NCBI RefSeq assembly: GCF_042683045.1
Contig: NZ_JBHUIT010000003.1
Coordinates: 62,001 to 126,000 of the forward strand
Reading direction: 5' to 3'
Source of the DNA: Luteolibacter algae
GTDB lineage: Bacteria; Verrucomicrobiota; Verrucomicrobiia; Verrucomicrobiales; Akkermansiaceae
DNA: 64,000 nt
Under the pieces are notes generated by a model, which worked only from the letters and a program-made list of their open reading frames with translations, was not told the DNA's origin and ran no database searches. Positions within the stretch are counted from its first letter, which is position 1. Every line of letters starts with the position of its first letter. Shown piece by piece: positions 53,904-62,868 of the stretch. The translations under genes were made by a program, and so were the position numbers.

Positions 53904-54281
53904 TTAACGTTCCAGAATTTCCACTTCGTAGCCGTCAGGATCTGTCACAAAAGCCATTTTGCGTTCCCCGCCTGTGAACTTTTCACGCCATCCGCTCGGC
54001 CAGATCTCGATACCGGACTTTTCCACCTTATCGCAATATTCCACGATGTCACTCACTCCCAAAGCGGTGTGCATCAGATCTTCCGGGCAGCTCTCCGTAT
54101 AATCGGCAGACCATGTCAGCTCCAGAAAAACCTCATTCCCTTCCAGCTTTAGAAAAGCCAGACGATTCCCTTGGGGCGAATCCCTTTGCTCGGCGAGCGT
54201 GTAGCCGAGCTTTTCATAAAACTCGATCGATTTTTCCAAACTTTTCACCCGGATGCGTGTGTGCAAAAATTTAATCATCAC
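53904..54281 (-). CDS. gloA: Lactoylglutathione lyase (glyoxalase I, VOC family)
   Basis: A 125-aa VOC-fold enzyme that converts methylglyoxal hemithioacetal to S-lactoylglutathione. The four metal-ligand positions are visible: His7 (LHTRIRV), Glu54 (VFLELTW), His71 (LMHTALGV) and Glu121 (DPDGYEVEIL). The length is typical of single-domain glyoxalase I. It is the first gene of the unit with htrA. Its place in an envelope-protease operon is unexpected. Other VOC enzymes are possible but less likely. Confidence 0.9.
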   Translation of the reverse strand: MMIKFLHTRIRVKSLEKSIEFYEKLGYTLAEQRDSPQGNRLAFLKLEGNEVFLELTWSADYTESCPEDLMHTALGVSDIVEYCDKVEKSGIEIWPSGWREKFTGGERKMAFVTDPDGYEVEILER

Positions 54282-54388
54282 CCGCCGAATCTAGCCAGCT
54301 TCCGCAGGCTCGCAAGTCCGCATCTCAATCCGTTCCATCTTCGTGGAAAATCAGTCCACCTGCCAGCACCCACTTCTTCCCATTCCCA

Positions 54389-54670
54389 ATGAACTTCACC
54401 GATATCGATCGAGATGACTTCCGCAATCTACTTCTTGAAATTCACCAAACCCACATGCCATTTGGAATGTTTGGCAAAGAGAAATACCCTCCCAGAGGCG
54501 TGCCCATCTATGATTTACCGGAAGAATATTTACTGTGGTTCAAGCAACGCACCTTTCCCAAGGGGCGCCTGGGTGAGCTGATGGCACATGTTTGCGAAAT
54601 CAAGGAATGTGGAATGGACTCACTTTTCGAGCCTCTGCGCAGAGCCAGCGGTGGACGTTACAAGTTGTAA
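54389..54670 (+). CDS. DUF3820 family protein
   Basis: A 93-aa cytoplasmic protein. The family signature is present: MPFGMFGKEKYPPRGVPIYD, LPEEYLLWFKQRTFPKGRLG and ELMAHVCEIKECGMD. DUF3820 proteins are small, widespread and of uncertain function, earlier annotated as quorum-sensing-regulated virulence factor-like. It lies convergent to argJ, with 21 bases between stops, and divergent from gloA with about 110 bases. Confidence 0.88.
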   Translation: MNFTDIDRDDFRNLLLEIHQTHMPFGMFGKEKYPPRGVPIYDLPEEYLLWFKQRTFPKGRLGELMAHVCEIKECGMDSLFEPLRRASGGRYKL

Positions 54671-54691
54671 CGCTTGCCGGCACTCATAGTG

Positions 54692-55945
54692 CTAGACCAA
54701 GCCATCTTTGCGCGCCTGCTTCCAGTAAGCATACTCCGAGCGATTGAAATCGACATATTCGGGGGAGAGGTCACTCGAATACATGCGATACTCCGCTTCT
54801 CCCTGGTTGAGGTTGATTTCAATCTCAAACTCCGGCTCCGCCACCGCCGCTCGCAGCTGGTCCATCGGAGTATCCGCCTGGAGGCCGCCCAAACATGCGG
54901 CTTTTCCACCAATGGAAATATCGATCAGCTCCTCACGGATCCGTGCGCGCGAATAGCCGACAGCGTGAATGATACGCCCCCAGTTCGGATCGCCTCCATT
55001 CCACGAGGACTTCACCAAAGCGGATTTGCAGACTGCCTCCGCGACCTTTTTGGCATCCAGATGGGTCTTGGCGCCTTTGACGTTTACAGTAACAAATTTC
55101 GTCACCCGTTCGCCATCGCGCACGATCGCCTTCGCCAGCTCCAACATCAGCCAGGAAAGTGCCTTGCGGAATTTATTGCAGTCGGATCCATTGCGACGCA
55201 TCCGTGGCATTCCAGAGGCACCGTTGGCCAATACCAGCACGGTATCGTTCGTGCTCATATCGCCGTCGATTGTAATGCGGTTAAAGCTTTCCTCCACCGC
55301 CTCCTGCACGGCTTTGCGCAAATTGTCGCTTGAGATATTCGCATCGGTGGTGATGAAGCACAACATCGTTGCCATGCTCGGGCAGATCATTCCAGCCCCT
55401 TTGACACATCCGCCCAGCCTCACCCGGTGATCTCCCATATCAAACGAGATCGCGATCTCCTTCTCATGGGTATCGCTGGTGATGATCGCACGCGCCACAT
55501 CGTTTCCGCGCTTGGCTGCCAAGCCTTCTATCAACTCCGGCATTTTCGGTGCCAATCTCATCATTGGCATCGGCAATCCGATGACTCCCGTGGAGCAAAC
55601 ACCGACTTCCGTCTTCTTAAGACCCAGACCTTTCGCCACCGAGAGACACATTTCATTCGCATCATTGATCCCCTGCAAGCCGGTGCAAGCATTCGCATTG
55701 CCGGAGTTCGCAACAATCGCGCGTATCGCGCCCTTCCGTAAGTGGTTTTGAGACACACGCACCGGAGCTGCTTTCACCTTGTTCGTCGTGAACGTCCCGG
55801 CTGAGACACAAGGAGACTCCGAGTAAATCAAAGCGAGATCCAATCGATCGCTATCCGGATTTTTGATCCCGCAGCTAACGGCACTGGATAGAAAACCCCT
55901 GGCGGCACCGATCCCCCCTTTGATTCGTGTAAATGAAAAATCCAT
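54692..55945 (-). CDS. argJ: Bifunctional ornithine acetyltransferase / N-acetylglutamate synthase ArgJ
   Basis: ArgJ recycles acetyl groups between N-acetylornithine and glutamate in arginine synthesis. The 417-aa protein has the family start (FTRIKGGIGAARGFLSSAVS), YSESPCVSAGTFTTNKVKAA and ANSGNANACTG. The self-cleavage site GAGMICPSMATMLCFI splits it into alpha and beta chains with the Thr of MATML as nucleophile. The end reads DLSPEYVDFNRSEYAYW. The start at 55945 gives MDFSFTRI; the frame extends ten codons further up. The acetyl-recycling route means a separate ArgE is not needed. Confidence 0.95.
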   Translation of the reverse strand: MDFSFTRIKGGIGAARGFLSSAVSCGIKNPDSDRLDLALIYSESPCVSAGTFTTNKVKAAPVRVSQNHLRKGAIRAIVANSGNANACTGLQGINDANEMCLSVAKGLGLKKTEVGVCSTGVIGLPMPMMRLAPKMPELIEGLAAKRGNDVARAIITSDTHEKEIAISFDMGDHRVRLGGCVKGAGMICPSMATMLCFITTDANISSDNLRKAVQEAVEESFNRITIDGDMSTNDTVLVLANGASGMPRMRRNGSDCNKFRKALSWLMLELAKAIVRDGERVTKFVTVNVKGAKTHLDAKKVAEAVCKSALVKSSWNGGDPNWGRIIHAVGYSRARIREELIDISIGGKAACLGGLQADTPMDQLRAAVAEPEFEIEINLNQGEAEYRMYSSDLSPEYVDFNRSEYAYWKQARKDGLV

Positions 55946-56054
55946 ATCTATAAAATCGATTGCGAAATTACCCAACTCATCTGTCCAAACACAAGGAAAT
56001 CCTCAGCGTCGACAGGTGATTCATATATTTTAAAAATCCTGATTATATAATCGC

Positions 56055-57245
56055 TCAGCCAATTACCCGTCCCCAGATTGCCTTTAGATAACGCGATTCA
56101 GGATAATTTGATAACGTTGGATGATCTCCGCCAGCTCCTGTGCGATCAAAGACCTGCAGTCTCTTGTCCTGGCGATGGATGACATTGGTTACGATATTTT
56201 CAAAACCATCGACCGTTAGATGCCCCGAGCACGAGCAAGTTACCATCACACCGTCTTTCTCAACCAGCTGCACCGCAAGTTTATTAAGATCATGATATTT
56301 CGCATAGCCGGTTTCATCATCTTTCCCGAACATAAACTTCGGCGGATCCACCATGACGATATCCCACTTGCGACCGTTCTCTATCATCGTCCGCACCCAG
56401 GTGAAGGCGTCCGCATGAGTTAGCTTTATTTTCGCATCGTTTAAATTCGCATTGCGCTTGGCCATCGCGACAGCTGCTTCGTCCAGATCGACAGCGGTTA
56501 CATCACCGGCACCGCCCAGAGCGGCGGAAACCGAGAAACCGCCGGAGTAACAACAAAGATCCAATACGGATTTCCCTTCCGCCATTTCCCGGAATCTTTT
56601 CCGGTTATCCCGTTGATCGCAGAAAAAACCTGTTTTGTGTCCGTTGGAAAAATCAATCTCATAGCGGATACCGTTCTCCACCACTTTCACCAATCGCACA
56701 TGATCGCTTTCCACTCCGCCGGATCTCGGGATGCCCTCTATCCGGGCCAGATCCGTATCCACCTGCACCACCACCCGTTTTGTGCCGAAGGCTTCGTGAA
56801 GCTTTGGTAGCCAGCCCTCCAGACGCATCCATGCGGCGAATGCCGTGATTTCCACGGATAAAACATCGCCAAACTTATCGGCAACCATGCCGGGCAGAAA
56901 ATCGGCATCGCCATGAATCGCGCGATAGCATTCTGTCTCATCATCGAGTTTAAGAAAACCACGGCGTAGTTCGCCAGCTCTCTCAATCGCCCTGTCAAAA
57001 AAACTCTCGTCAAGATCATCCAAAGAATGGCTTACCATTCGCAGCGGCATACGTGCTTTGGGATTCCATAAGCCCCAGCCAAACCTCGTCCCCTGCTTCC
57101 CAATCACCTCCACCAAATCTCCGGCCTTTGCATCCCGTGAAACCTCCCCCACCATCTTCGGCCATATCGAAGGATGAAACGTCTGATACTTTAAATGAAC
57201 CTTAGCCACGCGCGCAGTCTCAGCACAGCCCGCCTGCATTTGCAA
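56055..57245 (-). CDS. rlmI: RlmI-type 23S rRNA m5C methyltransferase
   Basis: A 396-aa class I SAM methyltransferase like RlmI, which methylates C1962 of 23S rRNA. The N-terminal PUA-like domain (KVHLKYQTFHPSIWPKMVGE, GDLVEVIGKQGTRFGWGLWN) is followed by a central domain (IDFSNGHKTGFFCDQRDNRK) and the Rossmann core: VLDLCCYSGGFSVSAA, VTAVDLDEAAV, VDPPKF. A catalytic cysteine loop reads VTCSCSGHLTVDGF. It is divergent from the RsmB-like gene, with 56 bases between starts. Confidence 0.93.
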   Translation of the reverse strand: MQMQAGCAETARVAKVHLKYQTFHPSIWPKMVGEVSRDAKAGDLVEVIGKQGTRFGWGLWNPKARMPLRMVSHSLDDLDESFFDRAIERAGELRRGFLKLDDETECYRAIHGDADFLPGMVADKFGDVLSVEITAFAAWMRLEGWLPKLHEAFGTKRVVVQVDTDLARIEGIPRSGGVESDHVRLVKVVENGIRYEIDFSNGHKTGFFCDQRDNRKRFREMAEGKSVLDLCCYSGGFSVSAALGGAGDVTAVDLDEAAVAMAKRNANLNDAKIKLTHADAFTWVRTMIENGRKWDIVMVDPPKFMFGKDDETGYAKYHDLNKLAVQLVEKDGVMVTCSCSGHLTVDGFENIVTNVIHRQDKRLQVFDRTGAGGDHPTLSNYPESRYLKAIWGRVIG

Positions 57246-57301
57246 CTCACTTCCAAGCTCCGCCGGAGCATATATCGCTCAATTCACACCAGCAGCCATT
57301 T

Positions 57302-58489
57302 ATGAAACTTCACCGCCACCTCTGCGCCTCCACTCTCGAACTTGCCAAATCAGTTCTCGTCAATCATCGCGTTCTCGATCACGAGCTGGCGACAGCCTTC
57401 GAGGAAAATCCGAAATGGGGAAAACGCGATCGCTCCTTCGTTGCGGAATCCCTTTTCGAGGTAACACGCTGGCGGCGGGCCCATTCCTTTCTTGTGGATT
57501 CTGAAGAAACCCAGTCGTTGCTCTGCGCTCAATGGATACTTATGGGCTATGAGCTCCCGGAATGGTGCACCTACAATGGTCTACCGGCGGAAGACATTTT
57601 GGCGCGCCAAGCTTTGCTGGCAGAACAGCCCCGGGCAGTCCGTCAGTCGATTCCGGATTGGCTCGACCAGCTCGGAGAAAAGGAACTCGGCGAAAAGTGG
57701 GAGCCGCAGCTCTCCGCCCTGAACCAGAAACCCTCGGTTTTTCTGCGCGTCAACACATTGCTTTCGACAGTGGAAGACACGCTGGATTGGCTTTCCGAGC
57801 ACAATGTCCAGGCGAGCAGAATCGAAGGCCATCCGCATGCTCTTGCTCTAGAACCAGGTAAAATTCTGCCAAAATCCCTCCGCTTGGACGGACGCATCGA
57901 AATCCAGGATCCCTCCTCCCAATACATTGCTCCACTCCTCGATCCACAGCCCGGCCAACGTATCATCGACGCCTGCTCCGGGGCCGGCGGAAAGGCTCTT
58001 CACCTCGCAGCCCTAAGCAATAATGAAGCACGGGTCTTCGCCATGGACGTGGATCAGAAAAAACTCAAACAACTCCAATACAGAGCCAAACGTGCCCGCG
58101 CCACCGCCATTTCCCCGAAGCCGATTACCGAAACAATCCACGTGGACTTCGCCGATGTCGCGGATGCCTTGCTCATTGATTCACCATGCTCCGGGCTCGG
58201 CACATTGAAGCGCCAGCCGGATCTTAAATGGCGGCTCAAGCCATCATCGCTGGATCGTGTCCGCTCCATTCAGGCTGAGCTATTGGAAAATTATCCCCAA
58301 ATGCTGAAGTCCGGCGGCAAGCTTCTCTACGCCACCTGCTCCATTCTCCCCTCCGAAAACCAGGATCAAATCACCAAACTCATGGAAAAACATCCGGGCA
58401 AATACCGTCTTTTATCACAGCACAATCTACTACCCTCCGAGACGGGACATGATGGCTTCCACGCTTCACTCCTGATCAAAGAAGCATAG
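57302..58489 (+). CDS. RsmB/NOP-family RNA m5C methyltransferase
   Basis: A 395-aa SAM enzyme of the RsmB/NOP2 family. A helical N-terminal region is followed by SVFLRVNTLLSTVEDTL, SSQYIAPLLDPQPGQRIIDA, the SAM loop IDACSGAGGKALHLAAL and the catalytic motifs DSPCSGLGTLKRQPDLKWR and LLYATCSILPSENQDQI, with both family cysteines. Which rRNA or tRNA it modifies is unknown; RsmB itself acts on 16S C967. Divergent from the RlmI-like gene; coaD follows 46 bases later. Confidence 0.92.
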   Translation: MKLHRHLCASTLELAKSVLVNHRVLDHELATAFEENPKWGKRDRSFVAESLFEVTRWRRAHSFLVDSEETQSLLCAQWILMGYELPEWCTYNGLPAEDILARQALLAEQPRAVRQSIPDWLDQLGEKELGEKWEPQLSALNQKPSVFLRVNTLLSTVEDTLDWLSEHNVQASRIEGHPHALALEPGKILPKSLRLDGRIEIQDPSSQYIAPLLDPQPGQRIIDACSGAGGKALHLAALSNNEARVFAMDVDQKKLKQLQYRAKRARATAISPKPITETIHVDFADVADALLIDSPCSGLGTLKRQPDLKWRLKPSSLDRVRSIQAELLENYPQMLKSGGKLLYATCSILPSENQDQITKLMEKHPGKYRLLSQHNLLPSETGHDGFHASLLIKEA

Positions 58490-58535
58490 GTATTTTCTCC
58501 TCCACTCTCCAGAATCCACCATCTAAGCTGAACTC

Positions 58536-59033
58536 ATGCGCATCGCAGTCTACGCCGGTTCCTTTGATCCTCCGACCAACGGCCATCTATGGATGATCGA
58601 GCGCGGTTTGGAGATGTTTGACCGCCTGATCGTCGCAATCGGCAGCAATCCGGCGAAAACCTACTCCTACACCTTGGAGGAAAGGCTGGAGATGCTGCGG
58701 GCCTCCGCGCCAAAAAGCCAACGGCTGGAGGTATCGCATTTCGACAACCGCTATCTTGTCGATTACGCAAAGAAGAAAAAAGCGGCATACGTTCTACGCG
58801 GAATCCGGTCACCGAATGATTACGAGTATGAGAGGGTCATGCGCCACATCAACTCGGATATGGCGCCGGAAATCACAACCGTTTTCCTTATGCCGCCACG
58901 TGATATTGCCGAACTCTCTTCAAGCATGATCAAAAGCCTGACCGGGCCCGAAGGCTGGGAAGAGACGGTGAAACGTTACGTTCCGGCTGAGGTCTTCAAA
59001 GTCTTGAAACAGGATTCCCAAGAGCCCAAATAA
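58536..59033 (+). CDS. coaD: Phosphopantetheine adenylyltransferase CoaD
   Basis: A 165-aa enzyme of coenzyme A synthesis (4'-phosphopantetheine to dephospho-CoA). The nucleotidyltransferase motif is AVYAGSFDPPTNGHLWMIER with the (T/H)xGH signature. VLRGIRSPNDYEYERVMRHI and the C-terminal ELSSSMIKSLTGPEGWEET complete the family set. It lies directly after the RsmB-like gene and before a bidirectional terminator. Confidence 0.96.
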   Translation: MRIAVYAGSFDPPTNGHLWMIERGLEMFDRLIVAIGSNPAKTYSYTLEERLEMLRASAPKSQRLEVSHFDNRYLVDYAKKKKAAYVLRGIRSPNDYEYERVMRHINSDMAPEITTVFLMPPRDIAELSSSMIKSLTGPEGWEETVKRYVPAEVFKVLKQDSQEPK

Positions 59034-59051
59034 CCTCGCTTCGATATGGAA

Positions 59052-59088
59052 AAAAAGCCTATGCCGCGAGATACGGCATAGGCTTTTT
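59052..59088. terminator. Bidirectional terminator between coaD and trxB
   Basis: A 15-bp stem (AAAAAGCCTATGCCG at 59052-59066, CGGCATAGGCTTTTT at 59074-59088) with a 7-base loop and T-runs on both strands. It lies between the convergent stops at 59033 and 59124. Confidence 0.9.
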
Positions 59089-59123
59089 GAAGGGAGTCTC
59101 CCCAAAGGAAAATGGACGAGGAA

Positions 59124-60050
59124 TTACTCGTGCTCCGCAAGGTAACGCTCGGCTTCGAGAGCTGCCGCGCATCCCTGGCCCGCGGCAGTAATTGCCTGGC
59201 GGTAGTAGTGATCGGCAACGTCACCTGCTGCGAAGAGGCCTTCGGTTTTCGTCGAGGTGCGTCCCGGCGTTTGCAGGATATATCCGTTTTCATCAAGATC
59301 CACAAGGCCGCTCACGAAGCTGCTGTTTGGCACGTGGCCGATCGCTACGAAAACGCACTCAACCTCCAGCTCCCTCTCGCTGCCATCGACAAGATTTTTC
59401 AATCTCACCGCACGCATCTCACCTTTTTCATTGGTGAGGTATTCTTCCACTCCTGAGTTCCACACTGGCTCGATTTTTGGATTTTCCAAAGCACGCTCTG
59501 CCATGATTTTGGAGGCACGGAGCTCATCACGGCGGTGGATGAGGTATACCTTGCTGGCAAAACGGGTGAGAAAGCCTGCCTCCTCGCAAGCACTGTCTCC
59601 GCCCCCGATGACCGCCACCGGCACATCACGGTAGAACGCACCATCACAAGTGGCGCAGGAAGTAAGACCGCGGCCGATGAGTTCCTTCTCGTTCGGCAGG
59701 CCCAAATGGCGCGGTGCCGCACCGGTGGCAATAATAATGGTTTTGGACGCCAATGCTTCTCCGCCGATATGCACGCGGAAGGTTCCGTCCGTTTCCTTGG
59801 TGATCGATTCCACAGTGGCATATTGAATCCGGGCACCGAACTTCTCCGCTTGCTTCTGCATGTTCATCATCATCTCCGGTCCCATGATTCCTTCGGGAAA
59901 TCCGGGGAAATTTTCCACCTCGGTGGTAGTCGTAAGCTGTCCACCTGGCTGGGTGCCGGAAATGAGGAGAGGAGAAAGATTCGCGCGGGCAGTGTAGATG
60001 GCGGCTGTGTATCCGGCGCAGCCGGTGCCGATGATGATGACGTTTTCCAT
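59124..60050 (-). CDS. trxB: Thioredoxin reductase
   Basis: A 308-aa FAD/NADPH flavoprotein that reduces thioredoxin. The FAD-binding GTGCAGYTAAIYTARANL near the N-terminus, the redox site SCATCDGAFYRDVPV (CATC), the NADPH fold VIGGGDSACEEAGF and the C-terminal TEGLFAAGDVADHYYRQAIT are all present. Length is standard. About 200 gene-free bases separate it from the divergent small unknown gene. Confidence 0.96.
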   Translation of the reverse strand: MENVIIIGTGCAGYTAAIYTARANLSPLLISGTQPGGQLTTTTEVENFPGFPEGIMGPEMMMNMQKQAEKFGARIQYATVESITKETDGTFRVHIGGEALASKTIIIATGAAPRHLGLPNEKELIGRGLTSCATCDGAFYRDVPVAVIGGGDSACEEAGFLTRFASKVYLIHRRDELRASKIMAERALENPKIEPVWNSGVEEYLTNEKGEMRAVRLKNLVDGSERELEVECVFVAIGHVPNSSFVSGLVDLDENGYILQTPGRTSTKTEGLFAAGDVADHYYRQAITAAGQGCAAALEAERYLAEHE

Positions 60051-60207
60051 GATAAGTTCAGATATGAGCGTTTCGCGGGCACATTATTCCGGCGGCATTG
60101 CCGAAGAGTCAACAGCAGGGATAGACGAAGCGCATTTTCGGTGATAGGTCACGGAAGCAAGTGGCGTATTTGTCAGCCGAAATTGCTCAACTTACCTTAA
60201 GCAATGA

Positions 60208-60222
60208 AGTGGCATAGCCACT
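60208..60222 (+). promoter_or_regulatory. Hairpin in the leader of the 113-aa unknown gene
   Basis: AGTGGC-ATA-GCCACT (6-bp stem) lies 22 bases before the ATG, preceded by TTGCT (60183-60187) / AGCAA (60200-60204). No ribosome site is obvious, so the structure could affect expression; this is inference. Confidence 0.4.
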
Positions 60223-60244
60223 GCTAAATAAGCAACACACACAT

Positions 60245-60586
60245 ATGAACACTGCATTTGTAAACAAAACGTATCCCGATCTCTACTCGCGCCCCAGCGA
60301 GCACAAGTTCGGGAACACATGGGATACCGTAGCCGTAGCCCGCATCATTCGTGAGAAATCCACGGAAGGGAAATCACCAGCATTTCTCTACCTTGGCCGC
60401 GAAGAGGCGGAACTTCTCCGCACCCACCTTGGCCAGGCCTTCGGCGAAGAAGCCGTTAGCACCCTGCATGAAACCTATTACATGGGACTAAAGGTCGTCA
60501 CTGTCGATGCCGAGCGCTACATCTGCACGGGTGGAAGCAAAGAAACACGCACCATCCAAGCACCAAACTATCGTCGCGCGTCCTGA
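60245..60586 (+). CDS. Unrecognised 113-aa cytoplasmic protein
   Basis: Not recognised. It is a compact alpha/beta-type sequence: DTVAVARIIREKSTEGKSPA, FLYLGREEAELLRTHLGQAF, then VSTLHETYYMGLKVVTVDAE and a short tail (YICTGGSKETRTIQAPNYRR). There is no signal peptide, membrane segment or Cys cluster. The frame ends in a strong downstream terminator and is preceded by a structured leader, which supports a real, separately regulated gene. Confidence 0.75.
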   Translation: MNTAFVNKTYPDLYSRPSEHKFGNTWDTVAVARIIREKSTEGKSPAFLYLGREEAELLRTHLGQAFGEEAVSTLHETYYMGLKVVTVDAERYICTGGSKETRTIQAPNYRRAS

Positions 60587-60683
60587 TCCAGCGGAGCGTT
60601 CAGACTTCAGAGTGAAGAACCTAAAACCTGTCTTCATTCTGAAATCCGAATTTCGTCCAAAAGATCAATTTCGCTAAGACCAA

Positions 60684-60719
60684 GCCGCATCCATCCCTAG
60701 CGATGGGTGCGGCTTTTTT
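60684..60719 (+). terminator. Intrinsic terminator of the 113-aa unknown gene
   Basis: 12-bp stem GCCGCATCCATC / GATGGGTGCGGC (one G-U pair) with a 6-base loop, followed by six T residues. It is about 100 bases past the stop at 60586. Confidence 0.88.
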
Positions 60720-60846
60720 CCTCAAAATATCCGGTGCCATCACGTTTCGAACGATTGATTGATAAGTTATTCACATCCGTTGCCAGTGAAAATTCCCTAA
60801 GCCATTGCCAAAAGCATCGCGCCGATATTCATTCCCACTCGCACCC

Positions 60847-62853
60847 ATGGCCAACGACTTTGCATTTGAATCCCTGAACCACGCGCAGCGCGAAGCTGTA
60901 GCCAATCTCGATGGTCCGGTAATGATCCTCGCCGGTGCGGGCACAGGCAAAACCCGCACGGTAACATGCCGCATCGCACACATGCTCGAGAAAAAGGTCA
61001 ATCCCGCGGAGATTCTCGCGGTGACTTTCACCAACAAGGCCGCCTCCGAGATGAAGGAACGTATCGGCGGGATGGTCTCAAAGCATGCCGCCAACCAGAT
61101 GACCGTCTGCACCTTCCACTCGCTCTGTGTGCGGCTGCTTCGTGGCGGTATCGATAAGCTGGGATACAAAAAGAATTTCTCCATCACCGCCTACTCGGAC
61201 CAGGTCGGCATTATGAAAAATCTCCTCGTCCGCAAAGGAGGCACCGATGAGAAAATAAAAGCGGAGAATGTGCTCTCGGAGATCTCAAAGGCGAAAAACA
61301 AAGGGATCGATCTCGCCGACCTTCAAGACGATTATTTCGCGCAGCTGGCAGTCGCCTATCAAAATGAACTTCGCGCCCAAAACGCCGTGGATTTCGATGA
61401 TCTCCTGTTACTTGCCGAGCAAGTTCTACGGGAGCACTCCGATGTCCGGGATCACTTCCGCAAGCTCTACACCCGGGTGACGGTGGATGAGTTCCAGGAC
61501 ACAAACTCCCTCCAGATGAGGCTTTTGCAACAGCTCGTGGGAGAGCCCTATCACGTGTGCGTCGTCGGCGATGACGATCAATCCATCTACGGCTGGCGGG
61601 GTGCCGAAGTGGCCAACATCCTGGAGTTTGAAAACTTTTTCCCGAATCCGAAAATTATCCGGTTGGAGGAAAATTACCGCTCCTCCGAAGCTATTCTCCA
61701 TACCGCAAACTCCCTGATCAGACATAACGTCGGCCGCCGGGAAAAAGCTCTCCGTTCGACAAAAGGTGCGGGACAGAATGTGCGGCTTGTCGCCATGCCG
61801 GGTGATGACGAAGAGGCAGATTTCATCGCAGATGAGATACTTGGGGAGAAAACCGCAGTCGGCCGCGAATGGGAGGATTTCGCGATCCTTTTCCGCACCA
61901 ATGGCCAATCCCGCAAATTGGAACTGGCACTCCGCGACAGGAAAATTCCCTACCGGATGGTCGGTGCCCAATCCTTTTACGACCGGCGTGAAATCCGCGA
62001 TGTATTGGCCTACGCCGCGCTGCTTGTGTCTCCGGACAACGATGTTCCGCTCCTGCGTGTGCTAAACTCTCCCAACCGCGGTATTGGCCAGACCACCGCC
62101 GTCCTGGCGACTGACTGGAGCCGGGAAAACCAGCAATCCGTCTGGCAGGCATTGTGCGATCCGTTTTTCACCACCACCATCGGGGCCAAGGCACGCGGCG
62201 CGATCGAAGACTTCGTGGCCGTGATCTCTGCCGCGAAAAACCGCATCGATCTAGTCAAGGAAAACCCGGCGGATGTTCTAAGCGATCTGCTCAAGGAAAT
62301 CGATTATCTGCCATGGATCGAGCGTGGCTGCAAAAACGACACGGAGCGGATGCAGCGCGGGGAATCAATCAACAACCTCATCGCCAGCCTTCGCCAGCAC
62401 GTGGAAAAAGGTAAAAAGCTCCAGTCTTTTCTTGATGATTCCGCTCTTGCTTCCGATCGCGAGGACGATGATATCGAAAAGAAAAAGGGTGCTACCCTGA
62501 TCACTCTGCACGCCTCGAAGGGCTTGGAATACCCTATCGTCTATCTTGTGGGTCTGGAAGAAGGCGTCCTTCCGCACAGCCGTTCGATTGTGGAGGGAAC
62601 CAAGGATGAGGAGCGCCGTTTGTTATACGTGGGAATTACCCGCGCCCAGGAATCACTAACGATGACTTATTGCACAGTGCGGATGAAATGGGGTCAGAAA
62701 ACCGGCTGCCAATCCTCCACATTTATTCCTGAAATGGACGATAAATACATCGAGCATACGACATTCGATGACATTCAGAATACCGAGATGTCGGAAGACG
62801 ACCTCGATAGCTTTTTCGCATCGATGAACAATATCTTCGATACCACGGAGTAG
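60847..62853 (+). CDS. UvrD/PcrA/Rep-type superfamily 1A DNA helicase
   Basis: A 668-aa ATP-dependent 3'-5' DNA helicase. Motifs in order: Q motif region FAFESLNHAQREAVA, Walker A LAGAGTGKTRTV (I), FTNKAASEMKERI (Ia), TVDEFQDTN (II), GDDDQSIYGWRGAE (III), RLEENYRSSEAI (IV) and ITLHASKGLEYPIVYLVGLE (V/VI region), with ERRLLYVGITRAQESL. Overall it is closest to PcrA/Rep, used in repair and replication restart. The start at 60847 gives MANDFAFESL; the frame continues 14 codons upstream without support. Confidence 0.95.
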   Translation: MANDFAFESLNHAQREAVANLDGPVMILAGAGTGKTRTVTCRIAHMLEKKVNPAEILAVTFTNKAASEMKERIGGMVSKHAANQMTVCTFHSLCVRLLRGGIDKLGYKKNFSITAYSDQVGIMKNLLVRKGGTDEKIKAENVLSEISKAKNKGIDLADLQDDYFAQLAVAYQNELRAQNAVDFDDLLLLAEQVLREHSDVRDHFRKLYTRVTVDEFQDTNSLQMRLLQQLVGEPYHVCVVGDDDQSIYGWRGAEVANILEFENFFPNPKIIRLEENYRSSEAILHTANSLIRHNVGRREKALRSTKGAGQNVRLVAMPGDDEEADFIADEILGEKTAVGREWEDFAILFRTNGQSRKLELALRDRKIPYRMVGAQSFYDRREIRDVLAYAALLVSPDNDVPLLRVLNSPNRGIGQTTAVLATDWSRENQQSVWQALCDPFFTTTIGAKARGAIEDFVAVISAAKNRIDLVKENPADVLSDLLKEIDYLPWIERGCKNDTERMQRGESINNLIASLRQHVEKGKKLQSFLDDSALASDREDDDIEKKKGATLITLHASKGLEYPIVYLVGLEEGVLPHSRSIVEGTKDEERRLLYVGITRAQESLTMTYCTVRMKWGQKTGCQSSTFIPEMDDKYIEHTTFDDIQNTEMSEDDLDSFFASMNNIFDTTE

Positions 62854-62868
62854 CTCCCTACGCCCGAA

